This document shows, piece after piece, positions 1-7,396 of a DNA stretch of 11,331 nucleotides. Both the position numbers and the translations under genes were made by a program. Position 1 is the first letter of the stretch. Every line of letters starts with the position of its first letter. This DNA is from Galbitalea sp036266835 (GTDB lineage: Bacteria; Actinomycetota; Actinomycetes; Actinomycetales; Microbacteriaceae). The stretch is taken from contig DATAXD010000031.1 in assembly GCA_036266835.1 (NCBI GenBank), forward strand, positions 1 through 11,331. Reading direction: 5' to 3'. The notes under the pieces were generated by a model that had not been told where the DNA came from, ran no database searches, and was given only the letters and a program-made list of their open reading frames with translations.

Positions 1-1214
<1,214 letters not shown>

Positions 1215-1218
<4 letters not shown>

Positions 1219-1235
1219 GCAGCGTGACCGCGTGA
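1215..1235 (+). other. Six-codon minicistron linking cysS and rlmB (tentative)
   Basis: An ATG at 1215 overlaps the cysS stop as ATGA, runs six codons (M-S-S-V-T-A) and ends at TGA 1233-1235, which itself overlaps the GTG start of rlmB. Overlaps of this kind can pass terminating ribosomes from one cistron to the next. No convincing Shine-Dalgarno sequence precedes either start. This may be chance, since overlapping ATGA and GTGA are common in GC-rich genomes. Confidence 0.2.
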
Positions 1236-2272
1236 AGAACACCGACGGAGCCCGCAAGGGTCGCCCCGGCGCGGTGCGACAGGGCAGCAAGGGCAAGCAG
1301 GTCGGATCCGGCGGACAGGGCAGGCAGGCGCTCGAAGGCAAAGGCCCGACTCCGAAGGCCGTGGATCGTCCGTATCATCCCGCCGGCAAGCGCAAGGCTG
1401 CAGCCGACCGCTACGAAGCCGCATCCGGACGTCCGCGCGCGGCACGCACCGGAGCGGGCCCGCGTGCGGCGTCCGCCGGAGCACTGGCGAACGCGCGTCC
1501 CCGCAGCCGGAACAAGTCTGCGGATGAGTCGGAGGTCGTAACTGGTCGAAATTCGGTCGTCGAGGCGCTTCGGGCGCGCATTCCCGCGACGGCCCTCTAC
1601 GTCGCCGCTCGAATCGAAGTGGATGACCGGGTCAAGGAGGCGCTCAATCTCGCGAACCACCGTGGGATTCCAGTGCTCGAGGTCATGCGTCCCGAGCTCG
1701 ATCGGCTGGCCGGCTACGACTCGGTGCATCAGGGCCTCGCACTGAAAGTGCCGCCCTACGAGTACGCGCATCCGGCTGACCTGCTCGACAAGGCGATTTC
1801 CGGCGGCCGCACGCCGCTGTTCGTGGCGCTGGACGGGATCACCGACCCGAGAAACCTCGGTGCGATCATCCGCTCGGTTGCCGCGTTCGGCGGACAGGGC
1901 GTCATTGTTCCCCAGCGCCGGTCGGTGGGACTCACGGCATCCGCCTGGAAAACCTCGGCGGGCGCCGCCGCGCGCACGCCGGTCGCGATGGCGGCAAACC
2001 TCGTGCAGACGCTCAAGGACTTCAAGGCGCGCGGGGTTTTCGTGCTGGGGCTGGATGGCGGCGGTGCCGTTTCCCTGCCGCAGCTGGTGCTCGCGACAGA
2101 GCCGATCCTGCTGGTTGTGGGTAGCGAAGGCAAAGGACTGTCCCGTTTGGTGACCGAGACCTGCGATGCGGTCGTGTCAATCCCGATTTCTGCGTCGACC
2201 GAATCGCTCAATGCCGGCATTGCCGTCAGCGTCGCGCTCTACGAGATCGCGCGCCGTCGCGCCAACCCGTAG
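1232..2272 (+). CDS. rlmB: 23S rRNA (guanosine-2'-O-)-methyltransferase, SpoU/TrmH family
   Basis: SAM-dependent 2'-O-ribose methyltransferase of the SPOUT class; RlmB modifies G2251 (E. coli numbering) in the peptidyl-transferase P-loop of 23S rRNA. It has 346 residues from GTG 1232. Residues 1-100 form a Lys/Arg/Gly/Ala-rich, probably disordered tail, common in actinobacterial homologues. Residues ~101-178 (VVTGRNSVVEAL onward) match the SpoU substrate-binding domain. The catalytic knot domain follows: motif 1 DPRNLGAIIRS (205-215, Asn208 and Arg214), motif 2 VVGSEGKGLS (295-304, Glu299), motif 3 around TESLNAGIAVSVALYE (323-338). GTG 1232 is chosen because it lies just after cysS and gives the usual MKNxxG-type N-terminus; no strong RBS precedes it, so coupling to cysS is likely. 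Other TrmH-family rRNA or tRNA specificities cannot be wholly excluded. Confidence 0.9.
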   Translation: MKNTDGARKGRPGAVRQGSKGKQVGSGGQGRQALEGKGPTPKAVDRPYHPAGKRKAAADRYEAASGRPRAARTGAGPRAASAGALANARPRSRNKSADESEVVTGRNSVVEALRARIPATALYVAARIEVDDRVKEALNLANHRGIPVLEVMRPELDRLAGYDSVHQGLALKVPPYEYAHPADLLDKAISGGRTPLFVALDGITDPRNLGAIIRSVAAFGGQGVIVPQRRSVGLTASAWKTSAGAAARTPVAMAANLVQTLKDFKARGVFVLGLDGGGAVSLPQLVLATEPILLVVGSEGKGLSRLVTETCDAVVSIPISASTESLNAGIAVSVALYEIARRRANP

Positions 2273-2283
2273 CGCGAGTTCAA

Positions 2284-2390
2284 CTCTCCTTTTTCAGGAG
2301 GGTGTGTGACTGGTGTTGCCTGTGCGACGGGTGAGACAGACATGTGTTCCTCTGGCCACACCAGTCACACACCCTCCTGAAAAAGGAGAG
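2284..2390. repeat. 107-bp inverted-repeat element with perfect 33-bp arms; probable bidirectional terminator
   Basis: Arms 2284-2316 and 2358-2390 are exact reverse complements over 33 bp around a 41-nt spacer. After one mismatch, three more pairs (2318-2320 with 2354-2356) extend the stem. Each arm also folds on itself: CTCCT/AGGAG with a 5-nt loop at 2286-2300 and again at 2374-2388. The element starts 11 nt after the rlmB stop and ends 14 nt before the minus-strand MMPL stop, so it fills the convergent junction almost symmetrically, as expected of a shared terminator. No U-tract follows the stem on either strand, so termination would rely on hairpin strength or Rho. The perfect arms and defined edges also fit a small MITE-like element, but no target-site duplication is visible. 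Confidence 0.85.
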
Positions 2391-2404
2391 GCAGGCGTCT
2401 TGGG

Positions 2405-4657
2405 TCAGCCGGACAGACCGATTCGGGCGTGGAGGCGCTTTGCCCAGCGCGGTGCCCACCACATGATGCCCTGCTGCCAGGTCATGAAGGCGGGCACGAG
2501 CAGGCAGCGCACGAGGGTCGCGTCGAAGAACACGGCGACCGCAAGCGCAATCCCCAGCTGCTTGATGATCATCAGGTCGCCAGTCGCGAACCCCGCGAAC
2601 ACGACGATGATGATGAGCGCGGCGGATGTGATGATGCGGCCAGACCGTTGCAGCCCGATCGCAATCGACTCGCGCCCACCCCTGCCCGCATCCCGCTGAT
2701 CCTTGATGCGGCTGAGCAGGAACATCTCGTAGTCCATCGCCAGCCCGAAGCCGAACACGATCGTCAGCAGCAAGACGATGACGTCCACACCGTAAACATT
2801 GGACGAGTCGAAGTTCAGGATGCCAGCGAAGTTGCCGTCCTGAAAACCCCAGACGAGCGCGCCCATGGCTGCGCCGAGCGACAACGCACTGGCGACGAGG
2901 GCCTTGATTGGGACGATGAGCGACCCGGTCATCAGGAACAGCAGGACGACGGTGCCCAGCACGATGATGAGCAGCGCCCACGGCGAACCGCGCACGAGCG
3001 AGTCAGCGAGGTCTGCCGTGCTGGCGTCGAGCCCGGTCACCCAGTGCGCGAACGCGGGAGGGTCGGCCCGGATGGCGTGCACCACCTTGACGCCGTCGCT
3101 CCCCGCAACGTGGACCGCGGTTCCCCACCCCTTGCCGGACTCCTTCGGCGGGTCCACCGATTTCACGCCGGAAATGGATGACACCGCGCGAGCCCATGAC
3201 TCGGCGTCCGCCCTCGTCCGGGTAACGAGTTCGATGCGGGGCGTCGCAGCGTCGGGAAAGTCGTTCACGACGGTTGTCGTAAACGTGTACTGGCTAGAGA
3301 CGCGCGGCACTGCGTCGACACTGGTGTTCGCCAGTTGCAGGGACAGGAGCGGGCTGCCGATGGCCAGCAGCGCGGCCGCGCACGCGATGGTCACGATGGC
3401 AGGATGCCGCTGGAGCCGCCGGGTGAGCCGCGAGAAGAATCCGTCCTCCGGTGCGAGATCCCCGAATCTGCCCATAAACGCGCGGAGGGCGGGCACCCGT
3501 GTCAGCACGCCTGGCCGGGTCAGCCGTTCGCCCGAAACGCTGAGGAGTGCTGGCATGAGCGTCAGCGCGGAGAGCATCGCGACAACGGTGACGAACACCG
3601 CGGCGAGACCGATCTCGCGCACGACGGCGGGTTCGAAGACGAGCAGCCCGAGGGAGGCGATGGCGAAGGTGGTTCCCGAAAACGCGACGGTGCGGCCCGC
3701 GCTCGCGGTCGTCGCGCCGATCGCGGCAATCCGCACCGTGCGACGGCCGGGCGGATCCAGTCCGGCCCCGCCTCCGCGAGCGCGATACTCCTCACGGAAG
3801 CGGCTGACCAGCAAGAGGCCGTAGTCGATCGACAGGCCGAGCCCGATCGCGGTCACGACGTTGATGACGGTCGCGTCGATACTCGTGACAAAGGTCGTCG
3901 CCAACAGCACTCCGAAGGCCCCGAGGATGGATGCCAGCGCGCCGACCAGTGGAAGCCCGGCGGCGATGAAACCCCCGAATACCACCAGCATCACGACCAG
4001 TGCGATTGGCAGCGCGACCATCTCACCGCGCTCGAGGTCCTTGCTCGACTGGCCGAGCAGAGACTGCAGCAGCAGGGTGCCGCCGCCGACCGAGATTGTC
4101 GCGTGCGGGTAGTCCGTTCGCAGAGTGGTCGCCGTCGAGTTCAACAGCTTTCTGACCTGGCTCTCTGCGGCGCTCGTGGGCGCCCGGTGGCCAACCCCGA
4201 CGGTGGAGACCGAGAGCAGCACGCCGCGGCCGTCTTTGGAGAACAGCGGGGCGATCGCTGGCTGCCGCGACCCGTCCGCCCGAAGTGGCACCGCGAGGGG
4301 ATCGAGGTAGCGAGCACGGGTCAGCGTCGCTGTTTCCCGGCTGAGGCCGGCAGCGGTCGACACGAGCTCGGCGGATTGCAGGTCCACCCCGTGCACCAAC
4401 AGCGTGTAAGTCGTCGACTTTGTGCTCGGCGCCAGAAGCTGGCTGCCGTGATAGCTCTCGCCTTGCACGGATGGCGCGTTGTTGGAGAGCCGGCCGAACA
4501 GCGATTGGCCCCCCAGCCCAAGCAGGGCGGTTGCAAAGATCGCCGCCAGCAGCACCAGCCACGCCCCGAGGACGATAAAGGGATGCTGCGCGCTCGCCGT
4601 ACCGATTCGGTCGAGCGGTGACCGGCGCGCCCGGATGGAGCTGGTGCCGTCCCGCAT
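2405..4657 (-). CDS. MMPL/RND-superfamily membrane transporter
   Basis: Proton-motive-force-driven exporter of the MMPL branch of the RND superfamily, 750 residues, inner membrane. TM1 is at about residues 27-48, followed by an extracytoplasmic domain (~50-210), a bundle of five helices (~213-375), TM7 (~419-440), a second extracytoplasmic domain (~441-555) and a final five-helix bundle (~560-725). Both Asp-Tyr pairs of the MmpL proton relay are present: SIDYGLLLVSRF (D278-Y279) and AMDYEMFLLSRI (D642-Y643), so it looks active. ATG 4657 is preceded by a GGGGAG ribosome site and lies 11 nt after the DUF4032 stop, so the two are probably co-transcribed. Family members export lipids, glycolipids, siderophores or toxic compounds. 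No lipid-synthesis or polyketide gene is nearby, so the substrate is unknown. Confidence 0.93.
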   Translation of the reverse strand: MRDGTSSIRARRSPLDRIGTASAQHPFIVLGAWLVLLAAIFATALLGLGGQSLFGRLSNNAPSVQGESYHGSQLLAPSTKSTTYTLLVHGVDLQSAELVSTAAGLSRETATLTRARYLDPLAVPLRADGSRQPAIAPLFSKDGRGVLLSVSTVGVGHRAPTSAAESQVRKLLNSTATTLRTDYPHATISVGGGTLLLQSLLGQSSKDLERGEMVALPIALVVMLVVFGGFIAAGLPLVGALASILGAFGVLLATTFVTSIDATVINVVTAIGLGLSIDYGLLLVSRFREEYRARGGGAGLDPPGRRTVRIAAIGATTASAGRTVAFSGTTFAIASLGLLVFEPAVVREIGLAAVFVTVVAMLSALTLMPALLSVSGERLTRPGVLTRVPALRAFMGRFGDLAPEDGFFSRLTRRLQRHPAIVTIACAAALLAIGSPLLSLQLANTSVDAVPRVSSQYTFTTTVVNDFPDAATPRIELVTRTRADAESWARAVSSISGVKSVDPPKESGKGWGTAVHVAGSDGVKVVHAIRADPPAFAHWVTGLDASTADLADSLVRGSPWALLIIVLGTVVLLFLMTGSLIVPIKALVASALSLGAAMGALVWGFQDGNFAGILNFDSSNVYGVDVIVLLLTIVFGFGLAMDYEMFLLSRIKDQRDAGRGGRESIAIGLQRSGRIITSAALIIIVVFAGFATGDLMIIKQLGIALAVAVFFDATLVRCLLVPAFMTWQQGIMWWAPRWAKRLHARIGLSG

Positions 4658-4668
4658 GTTCTCCCCGT

Positions 4669-5964
4669 CTACACGCCCCGGCGCCAGTCGCCTTCGTCGA
4701 GTGGATCTGGCTCGATGATATCGGTCGGCAGGGTGATGGAATCGGTCGGCGGCGTGATGACCGTTGCTTCGTCACGTCGGTGCCTGAGCACTTCATCGAC
4801 GTAGGAGTTCAGCGCCTCCGCAAGGGGGACGTCGCGCCCCTCGTTCTGCGACAGGTACCAGCGATGGTCGAGGAGCTGATGGAAGATCTCGGCGGGTTCG
4901 AGTTTGCCGCGGAGCTCCTTGGGGATGGCCCGGATGACCGGCTCGAAGACTTGCGCGAGCCACTCGTGCGCGACCATCTCTTCGTCGGCATCTTTCGCGG
5001 CGAAGGTTGCGCGATAGGAGTCCAGGTCGTTGAGCAATCGGCGGGCCTGGTTCTCACCGGCGTCGAGGCCCGTGAGCCGCAGCAGTCTTCGGGAGTGGTG
5101 GCCGGCATCCACCACCTTGGGCTGGATGCGCACCTGTGTTCCGGTGTCATCCGTCTTGATCGCGAGTTCCTCGATGTCGAAACCGAGCGAATTGAGACGC
5201 TCGACCCGTTTGTTGATGCGCCAACGCTCCGACTGATCGAATTCCTCAGGCCCGGTGAGCTCCTTCCACAGGTTGCGATACGCCGTGTCGATGCCCTCGC
5301 TGATCTCGATCGGATCCAGCGTTTCGTCGAGTCGGCCGCCGGCCTGCAGGTCCAGCAGTTCACCTGCGATGTTGACCCTCGCGATCTCGAGGTCGTTTTC
5401 GCGCTGGCCGTTCGAGAGCCCGTCGTACAGCTGACCGGTTTCTGCGTCAACCAGGTAGGCCGCGAACGCGCCGGCATCGCGTCGGAACAGGGTGTTCGAC
5501 AGCGAGACGTCACCCCAGAAGAATCCGACGATGTGCAGACGCACCAGGAGCACGGCCAGCGCATCGACCAGCCGCGTCGCAGTTTCCGGTCGCAGGCTGC
5601 TCTGTGAATACAGTGCGCGATACGGCAGCGAAAACTTCAGGTGACGAGTTACCAGCACGGAGTCGAGCTCCTTGCCCTTGGCATCCGTGCGATTCGTGAT
5701 GACCGCGACCGGCTCGACGCAGGGAATCTCGAGCCGCTGCAGCGTGCGAAGGATGTCGTACTCACGCTTCGCGAATTCGGCCGAGGTCTCCTTGATCGCA
5801 ATCACGTAACCGCCGAGATGGGCGAAGCGCACGAGATGCCGGGATATTCCCTTCGGCAGCGCGGCGATGGCGTCGTCCGGCCAGACTTCAAGCGGAAGCG
5901 ACCACGGCAGGTCGAGAAGTTCCGCGTCGGCAACCGCGGACGTGATGTTGAGCGAGCCCGCCAT
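4669..5964 (-). CDS. DUF4032 protein with a lipopolysaccharide-kinase/protein-kinase-like fold
   Basis: Protein of 431 residues with no signal peptide or membrane helix, so probably cytoplasmic. The N-terminal ~200 residues carry a kinase-like layout: AIKET with Lys58 in the ATP-lysine position, Glu68 as its possible partner, then LHIVGFFWGDVSLSN (His144, Asp152 and Asn157 as catalytic-loop residues) and YLVDAETG with Asp173 in the DFG-aspartate position. This resembles the WaaP/InaA kinase superfamily. Residues ~205-395 fit the DUF4032 region (RWRINKRVERLNSLGFDIEEL, later HEWLAQVFEPV and DHRWYLS). The tail from ~400 is Thr/Pro/Asp-rich. ATG 5964 has AGGGGAA just upstream. It is followed by the MMPL gene after 11 nt and preceded by the ABC ATPase gene beyond a terminator hairpin. 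The substrate is unknown; kinase activity is inferred from motifs only. Confidence 0.88.
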   Translation of the reverse strand: MAGSLNITSAVADAELLDLPWSLPLEVWPDDAIAALPKGISRHLVRFAHLGGYVIAIKETSAEFAKREYDILRTLQRLEIPCVEPVAVITNRTDAKGKELDSVLVTRHLKFSLPYRALYSQSSLRPETATRLVDALAVLLVRLHIVGFFWGDVSLSNTLFRRDAGAFAAYLVDAETGQLYDGLSNGQRENDLEIARVNIAGELLDLQAGGRLDETLDPIEISEGIDTAYRNLWKELTGPEEFDQSERWRINKRVERLNSLGFDIEELAIKTDDTGTQVRIQPKVVDAGHHSRRLLRLTGLDAGENQARRLLNDLDSYRATFAAKDADEEMVAHEWLAQVFEPVIRAIPKELRGKLEPAEIFHQLLDHRWYLSQNEGRDVPLAEALNSYVDEVLRHRRDEATVITPPTDSITLPTDIIEPDPLDEGDWRRGV

Positions 5965-5980
5965 CCGATTCCCCTAATGC

Positions 5981-6024
5981 GAAAAGAACGTGCCCGTCAT
6001 CCCGCTCGGGACGACGGGCACGTT
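5981..6024 (-). terminator. Intrinsic terminator after the ABC ATPase gene
   Basis: Read on the minus strand, a stem with 12 perfect pairs (AACGTGCCCGTC at 5987-5998 against GACGGGCACGTT at 6013-6024) continues after one mismatch with four more pairs around a 4-nt loop, and is followed by TTCTTTTCG. It begins 8 nt after the ABC ATPase stop at 6033. It is a textbook Rho-independent terminator, yet it ends only about 16 nt before the DUF4032 ATG in the same direction, so it may act as a partial terminator within an operon. Confidence 0.85.
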
Positions 6025-6032
6025 GGTGAGAA

Positions 6033-7160
6033 CTAGCCCTTCTTGGTGCGCGAGAGGTCCTCGGCGGGTACCGAGATGGCCTTGCCAAGGCGGTTGCCGG
6101 TCTCGACGTCGAAGAGGTGGATGTGACCCTCCTTGGGCGTCAGGAACACCTTGTCGCCGGCAATCGGGTGCTTACGGCCATCCACGCGAGCGCAGAGATC
6201 CACGCGCTGCCCGTTGACTTCGGCGTGACCGAACAGGTTGCCGTCGGCGCCGAGCTCCTCGATGACATCGACCTCGACCGGAAGACCGGTACCGGATGGC
6301 GACAGGGTGACGTCTTCGGGACGGACACCCACGGTAACCTGCTTGCCCTTGATCGCGTTCATGGTGTCACGGTCGACCTTGACAATGTGCGAACCGAACT
6401 TGACGCCGTCCGACGCGAAGTCGGACTGGAACAGGTTCATCGCGGGGCTGCCGATGAAGCCGGCAACGAAGACGTTGGTCGGGTTCTCATACAGGTCGCG
6501 CGGGGTGCCGATCTGCTGGAGCACGCCGTCCTTGAGCACCGCGATGCGGTCGCCCATGGTGAGTGCCTCGGTCTGGTCGTGCGTGACGTAGACCGTGGTG
6601 ACGCCGAGTCGGCGCTGCAACGACGCGATCTGCGTGCGCGTCTGGACGCGCAGCTTCGCGTCGAGGTTCGACAGCGGCTCGTCCATCAGGAACACCTGGG
6701 GCTGGCGAACGATCGCGCGGCCCATGGCGACGCGTTGACGCTGGCCACCGGAGAGCGCCTTCGGCTTGCGGCCGAGGTACGGCTCGAGGTCGAGCAGCTT
6801 TGCCGCCTCGAGAACGCGGTTGGCGCGCTCATCCTTGTTGACGCCCGCGATCTTGAGCGCGAAGCCCATGTTCTCCGCGACGGTCATGTGTGGGTACAGC
6901 GCATAGTTCTGGAACACCATCGCGATGTCCCGATCCTTCGGCGGGACGTCGGTGACGTTGCGGTCGCCGATGTAGACGTCGCCCGAGTTGATCTCTTCGA
7001 GACCGGCGAGCATGCGCAGGGTCGTGGACTTACCGCATCCGGATGGTCCGACGAGGACGAGGAATTCGCCGTCCTGGACCTTGATGTCGATTGCATCTAC
7101 AGCCGGTCGAGTTGATCCCGGGTAGATGCGAGTTGCTTTGTCAAACGTGACTGATGCCAT
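6033..7160 (-). CDS. Sugar ABC transporter ATP-binding protein, UgpC/MsiK/SugC type
   Basis: Cytoplasmic ATPase of CUT1-type carbohydrate importers, 375 residues, which is normal for the family. The nucleotide-binding domain shows Walker A GPSGCGKST (38-46), Q-loop Gln84, signature LSGGQ (136-140), Walker B VFLMDEP (Asp160, Glu161) and H-loop His194. A C-terminal OB-fold (MOI/TOBE) domain covers about 235-355, including VGVRPEDVTLS. ATG 7160 follows AAGGAG at good spacing. No permease or solute-binding protein is encoded nearby. MsiK of Streptomyces is a known case of one orphan ATPase serving several sugar transporters, and this gene fits that pattern. The exact sugar (maltodextrin, trehalose, glycerol-3-phosphate and others are possible) cannot be read from sequence, so no symbol is given. 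Confidence 0.95.
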   Translation of the reverse strand: MASVTFDKATRIYPGSTRPAVDAIDIKVQDGEFLVLVGPSGCGKSTTLRMLAGLEEINSGDVYIGDRNVTDVPPKDRDIAMVFQNYALYPHMTVAENMGFALKIAGVNKDERANRVLEAAKLLDLEPYLGRKPKALSGGQRQRVAMGRAIVRQPQVFLMDEPLSNLDAKLRVQTRTQIASLQRRLGVTTVYVTHDQTEALTMGDRIAVLKDGVLQQIGTPRDLYENPTNVFVAGFIGSPAMNLFQSDFASDGVKFGSHIVKVDRDTMNAIKGKQVTVGVRPEDVTLSPSGTGLPVEVDVIEELGADGNLFGHAEVNGQRVDLCARVDGRKHPIAGDKVFLTPKEGHIHLFDVETGNRLGKAISVPAEDLSRTKKG

Positions 7161-7179
7161 GGTTCTAATATCTCCTTCA

Positions 7180-7197
7180 CCGGCAGGTACGTGCCGG
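7180..7197 (-). promoter_or_regulatory. Inverted repeat in the ABC ATPase 5' leader
   Basis: CCGGCA at 7180-7185 and TGCCGG at 7192-7197 are reverse complements separated by 6 nt. The repeat lies immediately upstream of the AAGGAG ribosome site on the minus strand. It could form a short mRNA hairpin next to the ribosome site or be a repressor half-site pair. Short repeats of this size also occur by chance in GC-rich DNA. Confidence 0.3.
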
Positions 7198-7236
7198 ACG
7201 ATCCTTAGTGAACGGAAGCGCTACGCGCCAAGGGTC

Positions 7237-7264
7237 ATTATTGCACCCGTTCGGGTGGCGTAAA
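7237..7264 (-). promoter_or_regulatory. Candidate promoter of the ABC ATPase gene
   Basis: On the minus strand a -35-like TTTACG (7259-7264, 4 of 6 to TTGACA) is followed after 16 bp by a -10-like AATAAT (7237-7242, 5 of 6 to TATAAT). The start site would fall near 7230, leaving a leader of about 70 nt before the ATG. It is supported by position and by the local AT-rich character; not tested. Confidence 0.5.
7244..7257. promoter_or_regulatory. 14-bp palindrome in the ABC promoter spacer, possible operator
   Basis: CACCCG (7244-7249), TT, CGGGTG (7252-7257) is a perfect inverted repeat. It sits wholly between the candidate -10 and -35 hexamers of the ABC ATPase promoter, where a bound repressor would block RNA polymerase. 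It is not one of the well-known actinobacterial operators I could match (DasR, CebR/LacI-type, LexA, HspR, CIRCE), so the regulator is unknown. Confidence 0.4.
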
Positions 7265-7330
7265 TACCCCGTTGCCGTTCGCCACTCTTGAACTGTGGGC
7301 GATCGCGGACTCCACCGATCTTCTTCGCTC

Positions 7331-7359
7331 TGGACGTTCCCCCAGATGACCCCTACTAT
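7331..7359 (+). promoter_or_regulatory. Candidate promoter of the DsbA-like gene
   Basis: TGGACG (7331-7336, 4 of 6 to the -35 consensus) and TACTAT (7354-7359, 4 of 6 to the -10 consensus) are separated by 17 bp. A start site near 7366 would leave a leader of roughly 30 nt before the TTG at 7397, which agrees with a start codon at 7397 or 7412 and not with the upstream in-frame codons. Confidence 0.35.
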
Positions 7360-7387
7360 CCTTCAAAGCACCGGCCAACTAATCAGT

Positions 7388-7392
7388 GAGGG
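7388..7392 (+). promoter_or_regulatory. Ribosome binding site deciding the DsbA-like gene start
   Basis: GAGGG lies 4 nt before TTG 7397 (5 nt if GAGG is used). The in-frame ATG at 7412 has only GGCGGA directly abutting it, too close to serve as a Shine-Dalgarno. This favours TTG 7397, although leaderless or weak-RBS initiation at 7412 remains possible. Confidence 0.4.
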
Positions 7393-7396
7393 TCTT

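Larger units (their letters stand above)
7161..7396. promoter_or_regulatory. Divergent intergenic control region
   Basis: A 236-bp region between the start codons of the minus-strand ABC ATPase gene and the plus-strand DsbA-like gene. It holds candidate promoters in both directions, a 14-bp palindrome, a second inverted repeat in the ABC leader, and three copies of the hexamer CCGTTC: 7247-7252 and 7275-7280 on plus, 7210-7215 on minus. No further gene was seen in it. AT-rich tracts at 7237-7242 and 7261-7266 stand out against the GC-rich background. Confidence 0.6.

Noticed and set aside
2273..2404. Insertion-sequence remnant with transposase
   Set aside because: The interval is too short to encode a transposase, no transposase fragment is readable on either strand, and no flanking target-site duplication was found. 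Only a MITE-like alternative remains open.
3335..4621. Long plus-strand open frame (428 codons) opposite the MMPL gene
   Set aside because: The predicted protein is rich in Arg, Gln, Asp and Gly with no recognisable domain and lies wholly antisense to a clear transporter gene. Such frames are expected in GC-rich DNA.
4618..5607. Plus-strand open frame (329 codons) opposite DUF4032
   Set aside because: It is antisense to a gene with clear kinase-like and DUF4032 motifs, has no good ribosome site and no recognisable domain.
6117..7115. Plus-strand open frame (332 codons) opposite the ABC ATPase
   Set aside because: The minus strand carries all canonical ABC motifs. The plus frame is the usual Val/Asp/Arg-rich shadow.
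7214..7225. LacI/CebR-type operator around AGCGCT
   Set aside because: Only the central six bases match the actinobacterial CebR-like pattern; the flanks are not symmetrical, so support is insufficient.
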